From NCBI GenBank assembly GCA_001898835.1, contig MKVM01000001.1, forward strand, positions 1-64,000: DNA of 64,000 nt, given 5' to 3'. Shown here in pieces: positions 57,618-64,000 of this stretch. This DNA comes from Micrococcales bacterium 72-143 (GTDB taxonomy: Bacteria > Actinomycetota > Actinomycetes > Actinomycetales > Microbacteriaceae). The notes beneath the pieces are model-generated. The model was not told the origin of the DNA. It did no database searches and saw only the letters and a list, made by a program, of their open reading frames with translations. The translations under genes and the position numbers were made by a program. Position 1 is the stretch's first letter. Every line of letters begins with the position of its first letter.

Positions 57618-58084
57618 CCGGCGACCGCCTCGGCCTCCGCCTCCGCGGCGAGGGTCGCCTTCCACTCGACGAGCCCACGCACGACGGCGTCCTCGTCCTC
57701 GGCGAGCTCGCCCATGACGTCGGCGGGCACGAAGTAGTTCACCGCGACCCAGCCGCGCACCACGGGCGACTCGTCGTGCGCGAGCTCGCGCAGGATGTCG
57801 CAGGGGGTCGCCGTGTTGCGGGCGACGACCGCGCGCACACCCTCGTCGGCGTCGTGCGCGAGCGTCTCGTACAGGTCCACGGGCGCGTGGTACGAGCTCG
57901 CGGCGGCCTCACGGATCTTCGGGTTGGCGTCGGCGGCGAGCAGCCGCAGCCGGCGGATCTTCGAGTCGGTCACCGGGGGAGCGGGATGCTGCGCCGCGAT
58001 CTCCTCGGGCGTCAGCATGCCGGGGGCGAGCGCCGCGAGCTGCGCGCGCTGCGCGGGGGTGTTGAAGCGGATGCACGACATCAC
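57614..58084 (-). CDS. Leucine-rich-repeat-variant / HEAT-like repeat protein
   Basis: A 156-aa protein with three helical repeats around LLAADANPKIREAAASSYHAP, LAHDADEGVRAVVARNTATP and LAHDESPVVRGWVAVNYFVP, like LRV repeats. Start MM at 58084 (either Met). It resembles small actinobacterial proteins of unknown function. Confidence 0.78.
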   Translation of the reverse strand: MMSCIRFNTPAQRAQLAALAPGMLTPEEIAAQHPAPPVTDSKIRRLRLLAADANPKIREAAASSYHAPVDLYETLAHDADEGVRAVVARNTATPCDILRELAHDESPVVRGWVAVNYFVPADVMGELAEDEDAVVRGLVEWKATLAAEAEAEAVAG

Positions 58085-58101
58085 CCCACGTTAACGCGCG
58101 A

Positions 58102-58146
58102 GCCGGGTGCGGTCACCGTCGTGACGACGGCGAGTCCGCACCCGGC
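58102..58146 (-). terminator. Two-tier hairpin after the small membrane protein
   Basis: An 11-bp stem, GCCGGGTGCGG (58102-58112) and CCGCACCCGGC (58136-58146), encloses a second hairpin CCGTCG-TGA-CGACGG (58116-58130). It lies 20 bases downstream of the stop of the gene at 58166 on the reverse strand. Confidence 0.6.
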
Positions 58147-58165
58147 CCGGTTCGTGCGCTGTCGG

Positions 58166-58327
58166 CTACACGCGGCGTCCGCTGATGTAGCGCATGAGGA
58201 ACACGATCCCCGCGATGACGAGCAGCACGATCCCCACCCAGAGCAGGAAGTTCAGCGACTGCACGAAACCGCCCGTGAACAGGAGGATCAGTGCGACGAT
58301 CGCGATGATGATGGCGAGGATGTTCAT
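58166..58327 (-). CDS. Small two-helix membrane protein
   Basis: A 53-aa protein with two hydrophobic helices (ILAIIIAIVALILLFTGG and LLWVGIVLLVIAGIVFL) and a basic end. ATG 58327 has AGAAGGAG 8 bases upstream, so it is preferred over a longer in-frame start at 58423. Such proteins resemble actinobacterial DUF or stress-induced small membrane proteins; function unknown. Confidence 0.7.
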   Translation of the reverse strand: MNILAIIIAIVALILLFTGGFVQSLNFLLWVGIVLLVIAGIVFLMRYISGRRV

Positions 58328-58457
58328 GGTGGCTTCTCCTTCTGGCACCCCGGATGGGGATGCCGTCACGGTCGCGGTGCCCGCCGGGGTGCCGGTGGCG
58401 TCCGTTCGACCGTGATCAGTCAACCGCCGTGCCCGAAATCGCGAAAACCCCTTGCGC

Positions 58458-59279
58458 TCAGGCCTCCGGAGCCGCTACGGGACCGCCGCGGGGGAACCAC
58501 GGCACGATGGGCGACACGCGCGCCTGGTAGTCGGCGTACTCCGGGTAGCGGCCGCGCGAGATCGACTCCGTGAAGATCGTCGACCCCACGAACAGCACGG
58601 TCAGCAGTGCGGCGCCCGCGACGGTCCACAGCAGCACCGTGCCTGCGGCTGCGGCTCCCATCAGGAAGAACAGCCACCACTGCGCCTGCTCGAAGAAGAA
58701 GTTCGGATGCCGCGAGACGCGCCACAGCCCCGCCTGCAGGAAGCGCGGCGACGGCTCCCGCCCCGCCGCGACCTCCGCCGCCTTCCACCGGTGGAAGTTC
58801 CACTGCTGCTGGTCGGCGACCGTCTCGCCGACGAGGGCGGCGAGGAACAGCATCGCGAGCACGCCGTCGAGCGGTCCGAAGGGCGCGGGATGCTCGAGCG
58901 CCGTGAGGGCGGGGAGCGTGATGAGCACGAGCAGGGCGTTCTGGTACAGCACGATGAAGAACAGGTTGAACAGCTGGAACTGGCCCGCCGTCATCCGGCC
59001 GCGCAGCACCGCCCAGCGGTAGTCCTCCATGCCCGTGTAGCCGCCCTTGCGAGCGAAGTTGAAGGTGAGCCGCGCGCCCCACAGGGTGACGAGCGCGGCC
59101 ATCACGAGCAGGCGGGGGTCGGCGAAGCCCGCCGCCCCGGCGAAGATCCACACGTAGACGACGGGCACGATCGACCAGATGCGGTCGACCCAGGAGGTGT
59201 CCTTCGTCACGAGGGAGGCGATCCAGCAGAAGGCGCACACGGCGCCCGCGACGGCGATGACGAGGAGGAGCGGGGTCAT
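58458..59279 (-). CDS. DUF1295 family membrane protein (steroid 5-alpha-reductase-like)
   Basis: A 273-aa protein with about six helices. The C-terminal RVSRHPNFFFEQAQWWLFF and YPEYADYQARVSPIVPWFP are conserved in DUF1295, related to steroid 5-alpha reductases. TAGGAT 6 bases before ATG 59279 suggests a leaderless start. Substrate unknown. Confidence 0.85.
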   Translation of the reverse strand: MTPLLLVIAVAGAVCAFCWIASLVTKDTSWVDRIWSIVPVVYVWIFAGAAGFADPRLLVMAALVTLWGARLTFNFARKGGYTGMEDYRWAVLRGRMTAGQFQLFNLFFIVLYQNALLVLITLPALTALEHPAPFGPLDGVLAMLFLAALVGETVADQQQWNFHRWKAAEVAAGREPSPRFLQAGLWRVSRHPNFFFEQAQWWLFFLMGAAAAGTVLLWTVAGAALLTVLFVGSTIFTESISRGRYPEYADYQARVSPIVPWFPRGGPVAAPEA

Positions 59280-59323
59280 GGCGGCATCCTACGCATCGCT
59301 AGACTCGCGGCGAGGGAGGTCGG

Positions 59324-59938
59324 ATGCAGGCGGTCAGCAAGCGCATCGTGACGGTTCCGAACGCCCTCAGCGTGGTGCGGCTCGCGCTCATCCCGGTGTT
59401 CCTCTGGTTGCTCGGAACCGCGCAGTACGGCTGGGCGCTCGTCGTGATCGTCGTCTCGAGCGTGACCGACTTCGTCGACGGCTTCGTGGCGCGACGCTTC
59501 AACCAGGTCAGCCGGGTGGGCCAGATCCTCGACCCGGCGGTCGACCGGCTGTTCATCTTCTCGACGCTCATCGGGCTCGCCTGGCAGGGCTTCCTGCCGT
59601 GGTGGCTCGTCGCGGTGATCGTGTTGCGCGACGTCGGCATCGTGGCGCTCGGCCCGGTGCTCGCGAGCCACGGCTACGGGCCCCTGCCGGTGCACCACCT
59701 CGGCAAGGTGGCGACCTTCTCGCTGCTGTTCGCACTGCCGACGCTCGTGCTGGGCGCGGCGTTCCCGGCGATCGCCGCGGTGAGCGACCCCGTCGGCTGG
59801 GCGCTCGCGCTGTGGGGTGCGTTCCTCTACTGGTGGGCGGGGGTGCTCTACCTGCGGGAGACCATCCGCCTGGTGCGCCAGGATCGCTCCTCCGACCGGG
59901 TGGCGGACGCGGGCGCATCCGATACCCTGGGGGACTGA
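59324..59938 (+). CDS. CDP-alcohol phosphatidyltransferase (PgsA-like)
   Basis: A 204-aa membrane enzyme. The CDP-alcohol motif reads DFVDGFVARRF...GQILDPAVDRL, with the D-x2-D-G-x2-A-R-x8-G-x3-D-x3-D residues. It matches Rv1822 (pgsA2) in the order pgsA-garA-merR. Family members make phosphatidylglycerolphosphate or other phospholipids. GGGAGG precedes ATG 59324; TAGACT (59301-59306) is a -10. Confidence 0.88.
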   Translation: MQAVSKRIVTVPNALSVVRLALIPVFLWLLGTAQYGWALVVIVVSSVTDFVDGFVARRFNQVSRVGQILDPAVDRLFIFSTLIGLAWQGFLPWWLVAVIVLRDVGIVALGPVLASHGYGPLPVHHLGKVATFSLLFALPTLVLGAAFPAIAAVSDPVGWALALWGAFLYWWAGVLYLRETIRLVRQDRSSDRVADAGASDTLGD

Positions 59939-59949
59939 AGGAGGGCGCC

Positions 59950-60453
59950 ATGGTCGACGACGCCACAGACATCCCGAACGGCACGGGAGCAGCGGATGCG
60001 GTGAACACCCCCGCCGTGCCGGATCCGGCGTCGAATGACACGACCGCCCACTTCACCGAGGACTTCCGCACCCAGCTCGCCGCCATGGAGGCGGGCGTGT
60101 CCGACGAGGAGCGCGACGCGATCGCGGCGCTGCCCTCCGGCTCGGCCCTCCTGGTCGTGCGTCGCGGCCCGAACGTCGGGGCGCGCTTCCTGCTCGACGC
60201 CGACTCGACGGTGGCGGGTCGTCACCCCGACGCCGACATCTTCCTCGACGACGTGACCGTGTCGCGCCGTCACGCCGAGTTCGTGCGCACCGGCACCGCC
60301 TTCCAGGTACGCGACCTCGGCTCGCTCAACGGCACCTACTTCGACGGCGTGCGCATCGACTCGGCCCTGCTGAGCGACGGCGCCGAGGTGCAGGTGGGCA
60401 AGTTCCGACTGACGTTCTACGCCTCGCGCGCCGACCGCGTGCCGACCCGCTGA
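59950..60453 (+). CDS. garA: FHA-domain regulator GarA/OdhI
   Basis: A 167-aa protein. The FHA domain at the C-terminus includes ADSTVAGRHPDADIFLDDVTVSRRHAEF and LGSLNGTYFDGVRI. GarA/OdhI inhibits 2-oxoglutarate dehydrogenase and is switched off by Ser/Thr kinase phosphorylation on an N-terminal ETTS motif; here the N-terminus has DTTAHF as the likely equivalent. ATG 59950 follows AAGGAGG. The stop overlaps the next start by 1 base (TGATG). Confidence 0.88.
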   Translation: MVDDATDIPNGTGAADAVNTPAVPDPASNDTTAHFTEDFRTQLAAMEAGVSDEERDAIAALPSGSALLVVRRGPNVGARFLLDADSTVAGRHPDADIFLDDVTVSRRHAEFVRTGTAFQVRDLGSLNGTYFDGVRIDSALLSDGAEVQVGKFRLTFYASRADRVPTR

Positions 60454-61145
60454 TGCCGGCGTCCTCGGCGGCTCGCTCGCAGAGCGGGCCCCAGCTCCTC
60501 AGCATCGGCCAGGTGCTCGCGCGCCTCAACCCGGAGTTCCCCGACCTCAGCCCGTCGAAGCTGCGCTTCCTCGAGGAGCGCCAGCTGGTCACCCCGGCCC
60601 GCACCGACTCGGGCTATCGCAAGTTCTCGCCCGCCGACGTCGAGCGTCTCCGCCTCGTCCTGTCGATGCAGCGCGACTACTACCTGCCGCTCAAGGTCAT
60701 CCGCACCTACCTCGACGAGCTCGACGCCGGTCGTGAGCCGACGCTGCCGGGCGGTATCACGGTCACGGCGCCGTCGATGCTGCCGAGCGAGCGGCGCTTG
60801 ACGCGTGAGGAGCTCATCCGGGAGGCCGGCGCCAACGCGATGCTGCTGCAGGATGCGATCTCGGCGTCGCTCATCGTGCCGGCCGATCACTACAGCGAGG
60901 ACTCGCTCGCGGTGCTCAAGTCGCTCGTCGAGCTGCAGCGTTCCGGCATCGAGCCCCGGCACCTCCGCGGTTTCCGTGCCGCGGCGGAGCGGGAGCTCGG
61001 GCTCATCGAGTCGGCCCTCATCCCCATCGCGCGCCGCAAGGACGCGTCGAGCCGGGCGAAGGCGCAGGAGCTCGCGCGGGAGATCGCGGGTCAGCTCGAG
61101 GTGGTCCGCTCGAGTCTCATCCGCTCGGCTCTCGGCCGTCTCTGA
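60453..61145 (+). CDS. MerR family regulator (FtsR/Rv1828-like)
   Basis: A 230-aa MerR-type regulator with an N-terminal winged helix (LSPSKLRFLEERQLVTPARTDSGYRKFS). It lacks metal-binding Cys. The position after garA matches Rv1828 in mycobacteria and ftsR in corynebacteria (FtsR activates ftsZ). It is translationally coupled to garA. Confidence 0.86.
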   Translation: MPASSAARSQSGPQLLSIGQVLARLNPEFPDLSPSKLRFLEERQLVTPARTDSGYRKFSPADVERLRLVLSMQRDYYLPLKVIRTYLDELDAGREPTLPGGITVTAPSMLPSERRLTREELIREAGANAMLLQDAISASLIVPADHYSEDSLAVLKSLVELQRSGIEPRHLRGFRAAAERELGLIESALIPIARRKDASSRAKAQELAREIAGQLEVVRSSLIRSALGRL

Positions 61146-61235
61146 CTCTTTTCGGCGCGACACGCCGAGCGCTCGTGCGGATGTGATTGATGGTGCCCGC
61201 CCGGGTGGGTACCGTGGACGAAGACGGCGAGTCTG

Positions 61236-61262
61236 AACTTCAACTTCAACCTGAAGGTTAAG
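61236..61262 (+). promoter_or_regulatory. MerR-type inverted repeat upstream of the second merR
   Basis: AACCT-GA-AGGTT (61248-61259) with outer CTTC and AAG forms a near-palindrome, preceded by two direct AACTTC repeats (61236-61247). It lies about 32 bases before ATG 61294, in the position of an operator. Candidate binding proteins are one or both MerR proteins. Confidence 0.5.
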
Positions 61263-61293
61263 TGGCGGGCGCGCACCAGGGAGGACGGTCGAC

Positions 61294-61854
61294 ATGAGCG
61301 ACACCGGCGAGCAGAGCGCCCGCGACGCGGGGGCACGCTACGACCTCGGCCTCCTCTTCACCGACGGCCTGCCCGATCTCGACGACACGGCCGGATACCG
61401 CGGCACCGTCGCGGCGCGTGCGGCCGGTATCAGCTACCGCCAGCTCGACTACTGGGCGCGCACCGAGCTCGTCGAGCCGACCATCCGCGGCGCCGCCGGG
61501 TCCGGCTCGCAGCGCCTCTACGGCTTCCGCGACATCCTGGTGCTCAAGCTCGTCAAGCGCCTGCTCGACACCGGCATCTCACTGCAGCAGATCCGCACGG
61601 CCATCGGCCAGCTCCGCGAGTCGGGTGTCAACGACCTCGCCCAGACCACCCTCATGTCCGACGGCGCGAGCGTCTACCTCTGCACCTCCGACGACGAGGT
61701 CATCGACCTCGTCAGCCGTGGCCAGGGCGTGTTCGGAATCGCCGTCGGCAAGGTGCTGCGCGAGGTCGAGTCGAGCCTCGTCGAGCTCGACTCCACGAGC
61801 GTCGACCCGGCCGACGAGCTCGCCGCCCGCCGCGCCAAGCGCGCCGCCAGCTGA
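61294..61854 (+). CDS. MerR family regulator (Rv1830/McdR-like)
   Basis: A 186-aa protein with the MerR helix-turn-helix near RAAGISYRQLDYWARTELVEP and ILVLKLVKRLLDTGISLQQIR. It matches Rv1830. In mycobacteria a DUF151 gene (Rv1829) separates the two merR genes; it is absent here. Start has GGGAGG about 13 bases upstream. Confidence 0.86.
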   Translation: MSDTGEQSARDAGARYDLGLLFTDGLPDLDDTAGYRGTVAARAAGISYRQLDYWARTELVEPTIRGAAGSGSQRLYGFRDILVLKLVKRLLDTGISLQQIRTAIGQLRESGVNDLAQTTLMSDGASVYLCTSDDEVIDLVSRGQGVFGIAVGKVLREVESSLVELDSTSVDPADELAARRAKRAAS

Positions 61855-61864
61855 CGCCGCCGGG

Positions 61865-62401
61865 ATGGACACGGCGGGTCTCGAGGCCGTCGCTGCGAAG
61901 CTCCGGGAGCGCAATCAGCTGGATTGCGAGATCGCCGAGGTCATCGGGCGGCCGATGACCAGTGGGCACCTGGCGGAGTGGATCGCATCACAGGTGTTCG
62001 GCATCTCGTTGAACTCCGCGGCGAATCAGCGGGGGATCGACGGGTATTTCACGGGCGCTCCTCTCGAAGGCCGCAGCGTCAACGTCAAGTGGTATCTCAA
62101 ACGGGAAGGGATCCTGGACCTGTCGCCGTCGGGGGCACCGGACTACTACCTGGTTCTCACCGGGCCCGCGTCAGCTGCGCGTTCGTCAGCCGGCACGACC
62201 CGGCCGTGGCGGATCGACTTCGTCTACCTCTTCGACGCGAAGGAACTCCATACGGACCTCGCCGTGCGCGGTCGGCGGATCGGCGTGGCCTCAAGCGTTC
62301 GTCGATCGACGTGGGAGAGCGCGGAGATATACCCGACGGAGAGCGCCCGGCTCCCGTTGACCCCTCAGCAGCGCTCGGCGCTGGCGGGCTTCGCCCTCTG
62401 A
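61865..62401 (+). CDS. Orphan protein, possible nuclease-like fold (DUF6998-like)
   Basis: A 178-aa protein with the blocks GRPMTSGHLAEWIASQVFGI, NQRGIDGYF, GRSVNVKWYLKREG and DYYLVLTGPASAA. The D...VNVKWYLKR arrangement with an upstream E resembles PD-(D/E)XK-like endonuclease folds, but the catalytic pattern is not strict. I do not recognise it firmly. It follows merR by 10 bases. The adjacent 3' region is repeat-rich (62463-62587), which hints at acquired DNA. Confidence 0.55.
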   Translation: MDTAGLEAVAAKLRERNQLDCEIAEVIGRPMTSGHLAEWIASQVFGISLNSAANQRGIDGYFTGAPLEGRSVNVKWYLKREGILDLSPSGAPDYYLVLTGPASAARSSAGTTRPWRIDFVYLFDAKELHTDLAVRGRRIGVASSVRRSTWESAEIYPTESARLPLTPQQRSALAGFAL

Positions 62402-62462
62402 CCGGTCGGCAGCATCCCGCGAGCTGACGCCGCGCGCTGCGGCCCGCTGTCTTCCCCTGCTT

Positions 62463-62587
62463 GCTGTTGTGCAGGAGGCGACGCGGCGGCCGGCGCGCAA
62501 TGCCCCGGAAATCCGGGGGAGTCGACTCAGGAAACCTGACAACCGCGTGAGATCTCCTGCATAACAGCAGATCTCCTGCACAACAGC
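62463..62587. repeat. Tandem and inverted CTCCTGCA repeats
   Basis: A tandem pair of 19-bp repeats, AGATCTCCTGCATAACAGC (62550-62568) and AGATCTCCTGCACAACAGC (62569-62587), differ at one base. GCTGTTGTGCAGGAG (62463-62477) is the exact reverse complement of CTCCTGCACAACAGC in the second copy. The set could form a hairpin with an 85-95-base loop and lies between two convergent genes. Confidence 0.75.
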
Positions 62588-62592
62588 GGCGG

Positions 62593-63396
62593 CTAGCTCG
62601 GCTGCACCTCGTGCAGCCGCGAGGTGCGCAGCACGCGCTCGAGCAGCACGTCGAAGTTGTGCGCCATCTCCTGCGCGCCCTCGCCCGGCCACACGTGCAG
62701 CGGCTTCGCGGCACCCTGCGCCTGCTGCAGCGAGGTGCGCTCGGGCAGCTGCGGTGCGAGCACGAGCGGGCCGAACATGTCGCGCAGCTCCTTGATGCGG
62801 AACTGGTGCTCGAGCGACTGCACGCGCGCGCGGTTGACGATGATGCCGAGAGGCTGCAGCCGCGGCGAGATGCCGCGCCGGATCTCCTCGATCGCGCGGA
62901 GGGCGCGGTCGGCGGCCGCCACCGAGAACAGGCCGGGCTCGGTCACCACCGCGACCCGGTCGGATGCCGCCCACGCCGTGCGGGTGAGCGCGTTGAGCGA
63001 CGGCGCGCAGTCGATGAGCACGAGCTCGTACTCCTTCTCGACGTGCGCGAGCGCCTCCTCCAGCTTCCAGATGTCGCGGATCGAGGGGTGCGGCCCGTCG
63101 AAGTTGATCGCCGAGGGCGAGCCGATGAGCACGTCGATCTTGCCGGTGCGTCCGCGCGTCCAGCCGGAGGGCGCGATCGCCGCGCGGACGATCTTCTCCT
63201 TCGGGGAGGCGAGCACGTCGGCGACGTTGAGGTGGCCGGCCACGTTGATGTCCATGCCGGTCGAGACATCCGACTGCGGATCGAGGTCGACCACGAGCGT
63301 CGAGATGCCGCGCGCGAAGGCCGCGGAGGCGAGTCCGAGCGTCACCGTGGTCTTCCCCACGCCCCCCTTGAGGGAGCTGACGCTCAGAACGTGCAC
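62593..63396 (-). CDS. ParA family ATPase (second copy)
   Basis: A 267-aa MinD/ParA-type ATPase: Walker A SLKGGVGKTTVTLGLASA, A' VVDLDPQSDVS and B VLIDCAPSLN. It has no N-terminal extension beyond the fold. GTG 63396 follows TAGGGT (63405-63410, this strand) by 8 bases, so leaderless. It is divergent from pyc, sharing the promoter region; a role in partition or cell-pole positioning is possible, but no ParB partner is adjacent. Confidence 0.86.
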   Translation of the reverse strand: MHVLSVSSLKGGVGKTTVTLGLASAAFARGISTLVVDLDPQSDVSTGMDINVAGHLNVADVLASPKEKIVRAAIAPSGWTRGRTGKIDVLIGSPSAINFDGPHPSIRDIWKLEEALAHVEKEYELVLIDCAPSLNALTRTAWAASDRVAVVTEPGLFSVAAADRALRAIEEIRRGISPRLQPLGIIVNRARVQSLEHQFRIKELRDMFGPLVLAPQLPERTSLQQAQGAAKPLHVWPGEGAQEMAHNFDVLLERVLRTSRLHEVQPS

Positions 63397-63476
63397 GAGA
63401 AGCCACCCTACCTTCACTAGTCTGAAAGAAGCCAAAGCCCCCCGCCGCGTCCCGCCCAGAGGCAGGAAAGGACCGC

Positions 63477-64000
63477 ATGTTCTCGAAGATCCTGGTCGCC
63501 AACCGAGGTGAGATCGCCATCCGCGCGTTCCGCGCCGCCTACGAGCTCGGCGCCCGCACGGTGGCCGTGTACCCCTGGGAGGATCGCAACTCGATGCACC
63601 GCCTCAAGGCGGACGAGGCGTACCTGATCGGCGAGGAGGGGCACCCGGTCCGGGCGTACCTCGACGTCGACGAGATCATCCGGGTGGCGAAGGAGTCGGG
63701 CGCCGACGCGATCTACCCGGGCTACGGCTTCCTCTCCGAGAACCCGGAGCTCGCCGCCGCGGCGGCCGCCAACGGCATCACCTTCATCGGCCCCGGAGAG
63801 CACGTCCTCGAGATGGCGGGCAACAAGGTCACCGCGAAGGAGCACGCCATCTCCGCCGGCGTGCCCGTGCTCAGGTCGACCCCCGCGACGACCGACATCG
63901 AGGAGCTGCTGCGCGGCGCCGACGAGATCGGCTTCCCCGTCTTCGCGAAAGCGGTCGCGGGCGGCGGCGGTCGCGGGATGCGGCGCGTCGACACGCGCGA
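63477..64000 (+). CDS. pyc: Pyruvate carboxylase, N-terminal part (partial at window edge)
   Basis: The first ~174 codons of the biotin carboxylase domain: FSKILVANRGEIAIRAFRAA, YPWEDRNSMHRLKADEAYLI, AIYPGYGFLSENPELAAA and the ATP-grasp loop KAVAGGGGRGMRRV. EDRNSMHRLKADE is typical of pyruvate carboxylase rather than acetyl-CoA carboxylase. The start ATG 63477 follows AGGAAAGG. The gene runs off the window. Confidence 0.88.
   Translation, partial: MFSKILVANRGEIAIRAFRAAYELGARTVAVYPWEDRNSMHRLKADEAYLIGEEGHPVRAYLDVDEIIRVAKESGADAIYPGYGFLSENPELAAAAAANGITFIGPGEHVLEMAGNKVTAKEHAISAGVPVLRSTPATTDIEELLRGADEIGFPVFAKAVAGGGGRGMRRVDTR

Overview
This is a very GC-rich, gene-dense bacterial chromosome segment. 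The gene order from the rRNA operon through tlyA, nadK, recN, pyrG, xerD, parA, scpA, scpB, rluB, tyrA, cmk and der matches the conserved actinobacterial block known from Mycobacterium (Rv1691-Rv1713). The pgsA, garA, merR, merR order near the right end matches Rv1822-Rv1830. GC content, many GTG starts, 4-base start/stop overlaps and many leaderless promoters suggest a Gram-positive actinobacterium, probably of the family Microbacteriaceae (inference; no 16S gene is present).

Layout. 1-630: end of an rRNA operon (23S 3' end, 5S, terminator). 686-17066: core block on the + strand (TPR protein, HAD phosphatase, TlyA, NAD kinase, RecN, CTP synthase, Nudix, XerD, ParA, ScpA/ScpB, RluB, prephenate dehydrogenase, CMP kinase, Der), interrupted only by a reverse-strand lipoprotein. 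17067-31930: mixed accessory and housekeeping genes: MFS pump with divergent TetR, lactate dehydrogenase, a DNA glycosylase-like protein, a short UvrA paralogue, an ABC importer behind a GlnR-like box, Apt, kynureninase, tRNA-Pro(GGG), and a CmtR-like regulator with a CDF transporter. 31987-45342: cell-envelope island with two DUF418-like membrane proteins, a dolichol-phosphate-mannose-synthase-like enzyme, a GT-C glycosyltransferase, LysX (lysyl-phosphatidylglycerol synthase fused to LysRS), an antigen-85-like esterase, GtrA and an OmpR-type two-component system. 45421-52945: metal-transport module (MgtA, MgtC, an ArsR-family regulator with an alpha5-type metal site, and an ABC transporter with no binding protein). 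52982-59279: small mixed genes, including a protealysin-type M4 protease overlapped by its emfourin-type inhibitor. 59324-64000: pgsA, garA/odhI, two MerR regulators, an orphan gene, a second ParA-type ATPase and the start of pyruvate carboxylase.

Most novel region: the 45.4-53 kb metal module. The promoters of mgtA and of the ABC transporter carry nearly the same 16-bp element, which I read as the operator of the ArsR protein encoded between them. Each of the two transporter transcripts begins with a short ORF (37 and 21 codons) preceded by a near-perfect GAGGAGGTG Shine-Dalgarno and located just upstream of the transporter start. This looks like a regulon with two layers, a metal-sensing repressor and leader-peptide control, acting on MgtA and an uncharacterised ABC transporter. 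In the envelope island, three promoters share 11-bp-spaced CTTAG-like boxes at a fixed distance from the -10 element, suggesting one response regulator controls lysX and the glycan/membrane genes.
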